24,667 nucleotides of DNA. Origin: Anaerolineae bacterium. Its GTDB lineage: Bacteria; Chloroflexota; Anaerolineae; Promineifilales; Promineifilaceae. The DNA is taken from positions 1-24,667 of the forward strand of contig JANQGC010000014.1 in the NCBI GenBank assembly GCA_028277515.1, written 5' to 3'. Position 1 is the stretch's first letter. Every line of letters starts with the position of its first letter. Positions 9,260 to 16,767 of the stretch are shown one piece after another. The notes under the pieces were generated by a model, which worked only from the letters and a program-made list of their open reading frames with translations, ran no database searches and was not told where the DNA came from. The translations under genes were made by a program, and so were the position numbers.

Positions 9260-9307
9260 ATGAAGACACTTTCATCTTAAAGACGCCAAAAAAGGGACAA
9301 AAGTTCC
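9260..9307 (-). promoter_or_regulatory. ECF-sigma-like promoter plus dyad for lipoprotein paralogue 1
   Basis: On the minus strand GGAAC (9307-9303) is followed after exactly 17 bases by CGTC (9285-9282), the box pair and spacing typical of extracytoplasmic-function sigma factors. Immediately downstream is the dyad ATGAA-N6-TTCAT (9260-9275), which would lie near the transcription start or in the early leader. The same boxes, the same 17-base spacing and the same dyad precede lipoprotein paralogue 2. The distance from the -10 box to the chosen ATG is 88 bases. Confidence 0.65.
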
Positions 9308-9368
9308 AAAGATGATACCATTTCCTTAAGAATTGGAGCTTGAGTGTACAAGAAGCGAGGAATTATCA

Positions 9369-9836
9369 ATGCAAAAAATATTTATTACATCGTTAATATG
9401 TTTCGGTTTGGTCCTTGCAGCTTGCAGCCAACGGAATCCATCACAAGGGAATCCGGCAAACCGAAATGATGATACACAAGTTTCATAATCGGAACCTGTA
9501 ATAAGAAAAAACTCAGGAATTGACCAGGAAATTGTGAATTTAAGCGGGGAGGACGTTCGATCCTTAACCAACGGCCGTTTCCTGCTGACAACATTCATGG
9601 TCCACAGTGAAAACATTCCCATTCCCCTTACCGATCAATGGAAATTAGAGCGCGTATATGCTAATGAAGAAAACGGCCGGATCTACACTTTCACCGCCGA
9701 AGAGTGAACCCTCATCCTTAAAGACCCCCTACCACCAAACGGCAACCTGCTCTACAAAGCTGAAGTTACCGGCCCGGACAACCTCACATACGCCGCCGAA
9801 ATCCGCGCTGACGGCACAATTGCCCTCACCCAATAA
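9369..9836 (+). pseudogene. Lipoprotein pseudogene with two in-frame stop codons
   Basis: One reading frame runs 156 codons from the ATG at 9369 to a final TAA at 9834-9836. It starts with a convincing lipoprotein signal (MQKIFITSLICFGLVLAAC, lipidated C19) preceded by GAGGA. The frame is broken by TAA at 9486-9488 (codon 40) and TGA at 9705-9707 (codon 113). The three pieces still look like one protein: a linker, a middle part with NGRFLLTTFMVH and QWKLERVY, and a C-terminal part with LYKAEVTGPDNLTYAAEIRADG. The TGA sits where tryptophan would fit, one base change away. A terminator follows directly. Family unknown. Most likely a recently inactivated gene; sequencing error or recoding are less likely because two different stops are involved. 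Confidence 0.75.
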
Positions 9837-9868
9837 AAAAAGTGAGCCTCTTTGAGAAGCTCACTTTT
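9837..9868 (+). terminator. Intrinsic terminator after the lipoprotein pseudogene (possibly bidirectional)
   Basis: AAAAAGTGAGC (9837-9847) pairs with GCTCACTTTT (9859-9868), and the stem is followed on the plus strand by AATTTC. The hairpin directly abuts the final stop codon of the pseudogene. A-run and T-run on either side would let it act in both directions, so it may also stop leftward transcription from the S8 protease gene. Confidence 0.85.
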
Positions 9869-9880
9869 AATTTCAAAAAA

Positions 9881-9991
9881 TGTCCAAGGATAACGGTGGC
9901 GAGGATTCCACTCCTCGCCACACCTGCACGAAATGGATTTCGCGGCTACATGACTTTAAAAAGGTTCATCATTCTGCAGCGATCCTTGGAC
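9881..9991 (-). terminator. Large terminator-like inverted repeat containing two REP-like hairpins
   Basis: The outer arms TGTCCAAGGAT (9881-9891) and ATCCTTGGACA (9981-9991) are exact reverse complements. On the minus strand the outer stem starts 18 bases after the S8 protease stop and is followed by TTTTTTG, as in an intrinsic terminator. Inside lie GTGGCGAGGA-N6-TCCTCGCCAC (9896-9905 and 9912-9921) and CGAAAT-GG-ATTTCG (9929-9942). An 89-base loop is unusual for a terminator; it looks as if a repeat element was inserted into the loop. Confidence 0.65.
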
Positions 9992-10009
9992 ATCCACTAA
10001 TCAAAAACT

Positions 10010-13000
10010 CTAACGAGCAATAACCGGCATGAAGACTTGGTAGGTGCAGTTCGCCGTTACTTCAGTTTCCAGACTGCCCACAGCGCGGTTGCCCCAGCTA
10101 TCCGTCACCTCAATACGAACCGTATAATTTCCACAATAATCATAATCGTGTCCGGCCGTATCAATATTTGTGGCCGGTGTGAACGAGCTACCATCTCCAA
10201 AATCGAAGCGATAGGAAACACCGACCGTATCTGTGATATTAGAGGTCAAAGTCGCCTTGAACACCGCCATCTGCCCCGTTTCCGAGTAATCCGAAGTGAT
10301 GTCTTCAAGTTCTACCACCGGTTCATCCATCGCCCAATCCATGAACATCTGGAGCAGATCTTCACGAGTAGTTATTGCATCAGGACCATTGTTGACACCT
10401 TCTAATCCAAAGGATGTGTAAATGGAACGGCCGTAATAAGTGACACCCGGCCTTTCTAGGCTTGGTTGATCGCGATGGGCGACCGCCACATAACCATTTT
10501 CAATGTTGTTCGATCCGGGATATTGCAAAAGTGCCCATACATTGTTTTCCCAAGGAGGAGATTCCGGTTCCGTAGGGGCTGATCTTATTTCGTCAATGAA
10601 AAATTGATTACCTGCGCCATCACCACCACTGGCGGCCGGATCACCGACATCTAGCGATATTCCATTAAATGCCTGTGGTGAGCCATTGGCGGGAACAATC
10701 GGCAGCGTAGGCGTCACAAATTGGGTAACGCTGTCTTGCAGCCAATCGGCACCTAGAACAGACGAATAAGCAAAGTTACCACCATTTGTAGAATCAGAAT
10801 TCCAAACAGCCGCAAGATCCTGACCCATAGCAATAAGTATTCCCCCGTCGTTAGCATATTGCGTCAACCGGTCCATATCAATCTGCGTAAGGGCAGTGGA
10901 AACAGTAAACGTGCCATCAGGTTGGAAATTGTCACCGGTGAAGTAGATGATCGCTTTGTACTTGGACAGCTCAGCCGCTTCAGGAATGGTTGCCGGTTGG
11001 GCAAAATTCGGATCGGCATCCCATACATCATAAGCAACACCCAAGGCATCCAATGTGCTCGTATAGTAAGCTGAATAATTGGGCGCTCCAAGCGAAGAGC
11101 TGCCATCATTATCTATGATGAGCACATCATTCGTCGCCGCAGGCACGACACGCGCCCACACCGGGAAATGAGCGTCATGGCCGTTATCACCTTCCATGAT
11201 GACATAACCCTGATTATCACCAACTCCCTGGCTTGTTGAGGAATCGAAATCGACGGTGACGACTGCTGATTCACCAGGATCAAGTGTGATACTTATGGGG
11301 CTAACCATAAAGCCCGTCAACGTGGTTGTCTGCGTAACCGCAAAGCCTGCACCCGTATAAAGTGTGCTAAGATCGTAAGTCTCCGACTCATCCGCTACGT
11401 TAGTAACCATCACATCCATCGAAGACATATCTCCATCGACAACCTGGCCAAAACCTACGCTCGGTGGATCGAGGATAACACCAGGATCAGTGGCATTGGT
11501 CAAATCCAATCGCCCTGCTCCCATATCTAATGGTTGGGCGGGCGTTGTTCCATCAGCAATATAGATATCCATATATTTTGATGTCGACATCAACGCTGAT
11601 TTTATAGCCGCATTGGACCAATCAGGATGAACCTGGCGCAGCAGAGCGGCCGCCCCGGCGACATGTGGTGAAGCCATCGAGGTACCGGAGGACTGGCCAA
11701 AACCCAGATGTCGTGCTTCGCCCGTCGCCCCAGGTGCATATCCCTGAGCCAAAATATTAACGCCGGGAGCAGCAATATCCGGTTTCAAGGTGTTGCCCAC
11801 ACCAGGACCACGACTGGAAAAGCCAATGATCCGGTCGGGAACATTACCGGCCTGGAAAGCAAGCGTATCAATCTCAAGTTCTGAGGCAGCACCATGAGAA
11901 TTGTACCAGTTCACTACACCCTCGCCATTCGTTTGACCGATAAAAATAGACGAGATACTTATATCGTCGGCTCCGCAGTCTGGAGCATAATCACAAGCAA
12001 AGCTCATATTAATCAGCCCATCACCGGCGTTATTGTAAACAATCACAAATTCTGCTCCGGCCTCTTGGGCAAAGTACACTTTGTTACCAAAGTTACAGGA
12101 GCCACGGCTTATCACAGCCGCGTATCCGGTGAATGTATCCGCCGGCCAGGCGCTGCATCCTTCAATGTTTCCCGGATCGGCGCTTGCTGAAGTTAGAAAC
12201 GGATAGCTTAAAATATCACCAATCGGCAAACCTGGCCCAAAACCTGCGCCGCTGTAACTCATACTCTGCAATGCAGGAGAAATAGGTTCAGGAGCCGTCA
12301 CATTCAGGCGGCCGGAAGCCAATGTTCCATCGGTCGTACTGGCAGCCACACTGATATAATCATCAGAAGGATGATCACCGGTCCCTTTTCCGGGGCCGGC
12401 ATTGCCCGCGGACATGCTGACAAATACACCGGCATTTGAAGCATTGATCAACGCCTGGTCGATTGGATCTAATGCGCCGCCAACCGAACCGGGACCACCG
12501 CCCCAGGAATTGTTGACCACATCTGCACCATCCATCACCATATCCTCAATCGCCGCTATACCTTCTGCATCATGGAATGAACCATCACTATTGACGCTGG
12601 CATAAAAGACACGGTAGCTCATGACCCATGCCCCTGGCGCGACACCGCTAACTGTCTCGGTAATCCCCAAATAATCAGCTACGACACGATTTCCTGCGGC
12701 CGTTGATCCGGTATGAACACCGTGTGAGGTGCCATTTTCGCCGGGCCAGGTGTTCTCATCACCCACAGCGGGTGGATCAAACTCACGGAAATAGGCGCGG
12801 GAGGCGATAATCTTGCCATTGTTGTTGGCAGCATCCCCCAGGCCGCCTTCTGGCCAGCCATCAGGATAGTCAAAACCTGTGCCATCAAACATGGGCGCTG
12901 CGTGGTGTAAACCGCCATCAATGGAAGCAACTTTTATTCCAGCGCCCCCATTTTCATAACCACCAACTTGATCCCAAATAGCCTGCACATTGATCAAAGG

Positions 13001-13519
13001 CATGCTAGCATAGGTTTGAGGATAATGTACATGATCGAGGTAAACTGCCTTTACACCGGGCATAGCCTCCAATAGTCGTCGCGCCTCATCACGAGGAGTA
13101 GCGCCCGGATCGACGACAACGCCATTAAAAACAACCTGATAGGTTGCCGCAATTGACTGGCCGGACTCATTGATATATGAAGAGACATCGGCGCCAGGTA
13201 TGGCCTGGGCCATATCAGCGACAAAAACAGCTTGCTCAGCTTCCAGGCGAGCGATGTAGGCCTGAGCGTCGGCCGAATTAACCGCCAAAGCGCCATCAGG
13301 TGAGCGGCTCATATCTGCCCGCTCGGCTAATGCGGGAGATTCGAGTTGAACGATTAAACGATGGGACGCGGTCTGATCGGCTGTAGGGACATCAGTGACT
13401 CCTTCATCAAGAGACGCGGCCCCCACTAAAGTGGAAAAAACAGTAAGCGTTAAAATCAGGGAAAGGATCATAATAGCCAGGATGGCCAAAACGCTTTTTT
13501 TCTTGGAAACTACTAACAT
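10010..13519 (-). CDS. Secreted subtilisin-like S8 serine protease with PA and PKD domains
   Basis: The 1169-residue preproprotein has a signal peptide (about 1-35), an I9-like inhibitor propeptide (about 52-165) and an S8 catalytic domain. The triad is D201 (ASIDGGL), H266 (SHGVHTG) and S614 (SGTSMASPHVAG), with oxyanion residue N373 in SAGNAGPG. A protease-associated domain is inserted at about 435-550. Downstream come a beta-sandwich (about 690-790), a domain of about 270 residues starting NDVLIIDNDG that resembles a glutamine-amidotransferase-like fold, and a PKD domain (about 1080-1155, YRFDFGDGS). It ends in QVFMPVIAR, the tail shared with both M6-like proteins. ATG 13519 has AGGAGG six bases upstream. 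DGG replaces the more usual DTG after the catalytic Asp. It should digest extracellular proteins; the lipoprotein gene upstream may be a partner. Confidence 0.94.
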   Translation of the reverse strand: MLVVSKKKSVLAILAIMILSLILTLTVFSTLVGAASLDEGVTDVPTADQTASHRLIVQLESPALAERADMSRSPDGALAVNSADAQAYIARLEAEQAVFVADMAQAIPGADVSSYINESGQSIAATYQVVFNGVVVDPGATPRDEARRLLEAMPGVKAVYLDHVHYPQTYASMPLINVQAIWDQVGGYENGGAGIKVASIDGGLHHAAPMFDGTGFDYPDGWPEGGLGDAANNNGKIIASRAYFREFDPPAVGDENTWPGENGTSHGVHTGSTAAGNRVVADYLGITETVSGVAPGAWVMSYRVFYASVNSDGSFHDAEGIAAIEDMVMDGADVVNNSWGGGPGSVGGALDPIDQALINASNAGVFVSMSAGNAGPGKGTGDHPSDDYISVAASTTDGTLASGRLNVTAPEPISPALQSMSYSGAGFGPGLPIGDILSYPFLTSASADPGNIEGCSAWPADTFTGYAAVISRGSCNFGNKVYFAQEAGAEFVIVYNNAGDGLINMSFACDYAPDCGADDISISSIFIGQTNGEGVVNWYNSHGAASELEIDTLAFQAGNVPDRIIGFSSRGPGVGNTLKPDIAAPGVNILAQGYAPGATGEARHLGFGQSSGTSMASPHVAGAAALLRQVHPDWSNAAIKSALMSTSKYMDIYIADGTTPAQPLDMGAGRLDLTNATDPGVILDPPSVGFGQVVDGDMSSMDVMVTNVADESETYDLSTLYTGAGFAVTQTTTLTGFMVSPISITLDPGESAVVTVDFDSSTSQGVGDNQGYVIMEGDNGHDAHFPVWARVVPAATNDVLIIDNDGSSSLGAPNYSAYYTSTLDALGVAYDVWDADPNFAQPATIPEAAELSKYKAIIYFTGDNFQPDGTFTVSTALTQIDMDRLTQYANDGGILIAMGQDLAAVWNSDSTNGGNFAYSSVLGADWLQDSVTQFVTPTLPIVPANGSPQAFNGISLDVGDPAASGGDGAGNQFFIDEIRSAPTEPESPPWENNVWALLQYPGSNNIENGYVAVAHRDQPSLERPGVTYYGRSIYTSFGLEGVNNGPDAITTREDLLQMFMDWAMDEPVVELEDITSDYSETGQMAVFKATLTSNITDTVGVSYRFDFGDGSSFTPATNIDTAGHDYDYCGNYTVRIEVTDSWGNRAVGSLETEVTANCTYQVFMPVIAR

Positions 13520-13982
13520 GTAAATCCTCCTAAATATTAAGCTAACAATTCGGGGAGTTTGGCTTGCAAAAATACATTTCCGTAAGGCTTAATAGTTGCG
13601 TAATAGTCACTCCATAGGATTTCCTCCACCCAGGGTCCGCTAAGACTTTATGATTTCTTCTCACACAATTTTGACTCCCTACCATTTAGTCAACAAGGTA
13701 TGAACTATCAGCACCTGAAGTTTGACTTGACTGGAATCTATATCATTTACCGAATTTAGTCAACAGAATTAGGAGGAAAGGGTGCAGTTACAAATTGTGT
13801 AAAACCGGAGGGTTCGATTTGGGTGGGCCGTCGAATGGTAGGGATGAGCCGGCGCGGTGGGCAGGTCATGGTTACGGTCACCATCATGCCGCGCCGGCTC
13901 ACCCTTCACAGCCAAACGGCGTCTTGCCGGACGAGCCGGGCGGGATGGTTGGCCACGGGTTTCCGAAAAGATTTTGCTTCGG
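13520..13982. other. Intergenic region between the S8 gene and lipoprotein paralogue 2
   Basis: About 460 bases with no convincing gene. The left part holds several TTGAC/GTCAA words, including the 12-bp direct repeat ATTTAGTCAACA at 13684-13695 and 13754-13765. On the minus strand each copy reads TGTTGACTAAAT, so each could supply a -35 box (TTGACT) for the S8 gene; a weak -10 candidate TAGATT lies 17 bases after the right-hand copy. The right part is GC-rich and carries the large palindrome at 13845-13901. An 84-codon open frame on the plus strand there is rich in G, H and P and has no ribosome site, so I do not call it. Confidence 0.5.
13845..13901. repeat. GC-rich inverted repeat with 13-bp arms
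   Basis: TGAGCCGGCGCGG (13845-13857) and CCGCGCCGGCTCA (13889-13901) are perfect reverse complements. The 31-base loop contains its own shorter dyad, ATGGT (13868-13872) with ACCAT (13880-13884). It lies 80 bases past the stop of lipoprotein paralogue 2, without a following T-run, so REP-like repeat fits better than intrinsic terminator. The word GTGAGCCGG recurs at about 16967-16975 beside another hairpin. Confidence 0.7.
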
Positions 13983-14627
13983 CTATTTGTCTGGTGGCAG
14001 GATAATCCCTTTGTTGGTTGGTTTATCTGCCGGTGCATCACTGCACTGAAAAGGCAGCCGTCCCGCACCACCGTGGTATGTATAAAACTCATTTCCAACG
14101 CTAAGGTAGATAATATAGCCTTGAACTTCTGCGGGCGTGAACCGCTTACCTTTGGGACGGCAGCCGAAATTCCCGTCAGGCCATACTTTTTGCTCGTATG
14201 ATTTTAGCATGACATCTTCCAATGGGATGTCTAAATTTGCGGCCAATTCCTGGCGAGCATAGGCAATCCGCCCCTCTCTACTGCTGATATCAACTTTCTT
14301 CATCTCATTATCCGTAGCCATGACTTCACTATCAGCACCATTGATTTCTTCTGCGATTACTTCACCGTCAGGCGGGAGCAAATTTCCTTCAACCGTCAGC
14401 GGCGCTTCAACGATAACCTCATCCTCTCCGGCGATGATTTCATCATTCGTCTCCGGCATGGGTACGGCGTTTGAAGGTTCCAGCGACTGTGTCTCTCCGG
14501 AATACTCCTCAACAACCCCGGCATCATCGACGGCCGAAGGTTCAACCGATTCCACCGCTGCCGAACATCCGGCCAAAAGGAAAATCAAAAAAACCAATAA
14601 TCCAGCTTTCAACATACGTAACTCCAT
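13983..14627 (-). CDS. Lipoprotein with C-terminal W-P-D...G-C domain (paralogue 2)
   Basis: The 214-residue protein has the lipobox LLAGC with lipidated C21, a variable acidic linker (about 25-108) and the same C-terminal domain as the lipoprotein at 8552-9193. Here the domain runs about 110-196, with SREGRIAYA, KVWPD (147-151), GC at 155-156 and GRLPFQC ending at C195. The YIIYLSVGNEFYTYHGG segment suggests a beta-rich core. I recall related WPD-x3-GC domains in exported proteins of Chloroflexota and cyanobacteria, without a known function. ATG 14627 was chosen because it starts a normal signal peptide; the frame remains open up to a TTG at 14690 whose extension would cover the conserved leader. 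The S8 protease gene lies downstream in the same direction, mirroring the other lipoprotein and its M6-like neighbour. It shares the ECF-like promoter of paralogue 1. Confidence 0.83.
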   Translation of the reverse strand: MELRMLKAGLLVFLIFLLAGCSAAVESVEPSAVDDAGVVEEYSGETQSLEPSNAVPMPETNDEIIAGEDEVIVEAPLTVEGNLLPPDGEVIAEEINGADSEVMATDNEMKKVDISSREGRIAYARQELAANLDIPLEDVMLKSYEQKVWPDGNFGCRPKGKRFTPAEVQGYIIYLSVGNEFYTYHGGAGRLPFQCSDAPADKPTNKGIILPPDK

Positions 14628-14690
14628 TATACTCTCTTCTTGTGCTAACTGTTTCATCATTACTGAAAATCTATTATTTCTCGCCGTCAA

Positions 14691-14738
14691 ATGAACAGCC
14701 TTTCATTCCTTAGACGCAAAAAGGGGTAAATAAGTTCC
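14691..14738 (-). promoter_or_regulatory. ECF-sigma-like promoter plus dyad for lipoprotein paralogue 2
   Basis: On the minus strand GGAAC (14738-14734) and CGTC (14716-14713) are separated by exactly 17 bases, as in front of paralogue 1. The dyad ATGAA-N6-TTCAT is at 14691-14706. The -10 box is 85 bases from the chosen ATG. Further leader identity (ATAGATTT) continues toward the start codon. The remaining spacer up to the channel gene at 14859 holds a small dyad ATGCC-N5-GGCAT (14797-14811) and a TATATATAT tract that could serve the plus-strand gene. Confidence 0.65.
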
Positions 14739-14858
14739 CTGAAATGGCAATAGTGGGCAAAATAAGCGGCAGACAATACAATCAAGCCCAATTAAGATGC
14801 CATGTCGGCATAGCCTTATATATATCTCACCAAATAGCCGGCATCTGTTCGTCATTCT

Positions 14859-16742
14859 GTGAAAAGAGTCATCCCTCTCGCCATCCTCATTTTGGGGCTT
14901 ATATTTATTGGAACAAGTCCGGCCATTTTCGCCCAAGAGCCGCCACGCATACAAATCGAAACCGGGCTAATCAACCCCGGAGATTTTTTCTGGTATCGCA
15001 TTCCGGACCTGCAGGCGGGTCAGACTCTGGCCATCCGGCTGAACGGAATCTCCGGCAATCTTGATCCGATCATGGGCCTCATTTCCGGCGATGAAGATAC
15101 GGAGCAAGTGGAAGACGCTTATCTCTCGGCTATCCAGGATGCGATTGTTAATGGTTCGGATCCATTAATTGCCGCCCAACAAGCGGCGGATGAACATTTC
15201 TTAACCTGGGATGATGATGGTGGACCGGGCCTCTCTGCGGAATTGTTATTTGAGGTTCCAGCAAGTGGGGATTATCAGTTGGTGATCTCCAATGCTCTTA
15301 ACTTTCTCGGTGAGGGGACCTTTGGCGATTATGAACTCATCCTGGCGCTTGATCCGCCGGCCGGTTTCTCTATGGCCGATGCCCAACCGGACGGTGATCG
15401 GTTCGCCGTCCTGGATCGTCAGGCCTCATCCATAGGGGCGGAAATTGAAGAAACTACCGGCATACTTAATGCCGATGCCCCACAACAAACATTGGCCGTG
15501 CATGAATTAAATTCCGGTGACATGATTTCACTGTATATTGAAGCCGTAACTGGAGATTGGCATCCACAGATTACTCTGCTAAATTATGCTGGCAAACCTC
15601 TACGAATCGTTTCCTCCGGATCTGACGCCGCCACGGCTGCGCTGGATTATATTGTCGAGGATCACGGCCGTGGCCTCTCCATACGAATCCAGGACTGCTG
15701 CAATGAACAGGCTGAGTTGGGTGAATACCGCCTGCTGGCTGCCATCAATAGTGAGCAAAAACTCACAGATCAGACGTCGGCCAACAGCCACCAGGTGATC
15801 AAGGAGCCAATTCCCGTGGCCGTAGGCTTGAAATTACAACAAATTGTAGAAGTGGATGAACAAAATGAATTCTTTTCGGCCGTGGCCAGCCTGCAAATGG
15901 AATGGAATGATCCCGCGCTTGCATTCAGTCCCGACGAATGCGACTGTACCTTTCGCACCTATACCGGTAAAGATTTCGACCAATTTCAGGAGGATACCGA
16001 AGGCTTTTGGCCAGATTTCACCTTTTTTAACCAACAAGGCAATCGCTGGACCCAAAATAGAATCGCCGTCATCTGGCAGGATGGGCATGCTTTATACTTT
16101 GAACGATTTTCAACCAACTTTCAAGTTGATTTCGACTTCCGCAAATATCCCTTTGACAATGAAGAATTCAACATCATTGTCGATTCGATTTTCCCGGAAG
16201 ATTTTTACACCTTCACTATCCTTGAAGATTTTAATGAGATCAGCCCCGATCATGGGGAAGACGAGTTCCAAATTGGCGAGCTACAGACAGAAATCAGCAG
16301 CGAGCAGGCCAGCACCCGCTCAACTACCTCGCGTTTCACTTTCAGCTTTGGTGGCCCTCGCCATCTCAACTACTATATCTTCCAAATATTCATCCCGATC
16401 CTATTAATTCTCGGCGTGCTCTGGGTCACCTTTTTTCTGCGAGACTACAATTTACGAATTGAAGTGGCCGGTGCCAATCTCCTGGTGTTCATCGCCTTCA
16501 GCTTTAGCCTGGCGGACAATTATCCCCGGCTAGGCTACCTGACCTTCCTTGATGCCGTCATGGCCACGACTTTCGCCATCAGTGCGCTTGTGATCATCTA
16601 CAACGTCTTCCTCCGCCGCCTGGAAATGAATGGCCAGGGTGACCGAGCGGATAAAATCGATAATGTGTTTGATTGGATATATCCCTTAACCATCCTTCTT
16701 TCAATCCTACTCCTTTACGTCATATTCTTCATACTGTCCTAA
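14859..16742 (+). CDS. Prokaryotic pentameric ligand-gated ion channel with extra N-terminal domains
   Basis: The 627-residue protein has a signal peptide (about 1-26, ending AIFA-Q), then about 290 residues resembling two pre-peptidase C-terminal (PPC)-like beta domains (about 30-165 and 172-295; NPGDFFWYRIP and GEYRLL are typical motifs). The ligand-binding domain follows (about 315-500), with RKYPFDNEEFNIIVDSIF (428-445) where GLIC-type channels carry their Cys-loop equivalent YPFDSQ. Four membrane helices come last: M1 about 504-527, M2 about 531-552 leading into the M2-M3 loop YPRLGYLTFLD, M3 about 560-585 and M4 about 606-626. Usual prokaryotic members are about 300-350 residues. DeCLIC is a known member with an added N-terminal domain. 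Start is GTG 14859, forced by a TAG at 14835; no good ribosome site is visible. It is probably a cation channel gated by an unknown ligand or mechanism. Confidence 0.9.
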   Translation: MKRVIPLAILILGLIFIGTSPAIFAQEPPRIQIETGLINPGDFFWYRIPDLQAGQTLAIRLNGISGNLDPIMGLISGDEDTEQVEDAYLSAIQDAIVNGSDPLIAAQQAADEHFLTWDDDGGPGLSAELLFEVPASGDYQLVISNALNFLGEGTFGDYELILALDPPAGFSMADAQPDGDRFAVLDRQASSIGAEIEETTGILNADAPQQTLAVHELNSGDMISLYIEAVTGDWHPQITLLNYAGKPLRIVSSGSDAATAALDYIVEDHGRGLSIRIQDCCNEQAELGEYRLLAAINSEQKLTDQTSANSHQVIKEPIPVAVGLKLQQIVEVDEQNEFFSAVASLQMEWNDPALAFSPDECDCTFRTYTGKDFDQFQEDTEGFWPDFTFFNQQGNRWTQNRIAVIWQDGHALYFERFSTNFQVDFDFRKYPFDNEEFNIIVDSIFPEDFYTFTILEDFNEISPDHGEDEFQIGELQTEISSEQASTRSTTSRFTFSFGGPRHLNYYIFQIFIPILLILGVLWVTFFLRDYNLRIEVAGANLLVFIAFSFSLADNYPRLGYLTFLDAVMATTFAISALVIIYNVFLRRLEMNGQGDRADKIDNVFDWIYPLTILLSILLLYVIFFILS

Positions 16743-16767
16743 GTACAAACAACTATGTTTTAACGGT

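Noticed and set aside
9705..9707. TGA read as tryptophan or selenocysteine in the lipoprotein frame
   Set aside because: A separate TAA stop also interrupts the frame, and genes in the window use TGA as a normal terminator (for example at 22714-22716); no selenocysteine insertion hairpin was recognised.
9881..9991. Reading the 111-base inverted-repeat unit as a complete insertion element
   Set aside because: No target-site duplication was found and the outer arms plus T-run fit a terminator better; only the inner part looks like an inserted repeat.
13795..14049. 84-codon plus-strand frame rich in G, H and P
   Set aside because: It is created by the GC-rich palindrome and the antisense of the lipoprotein gene, and has no ribosome site.
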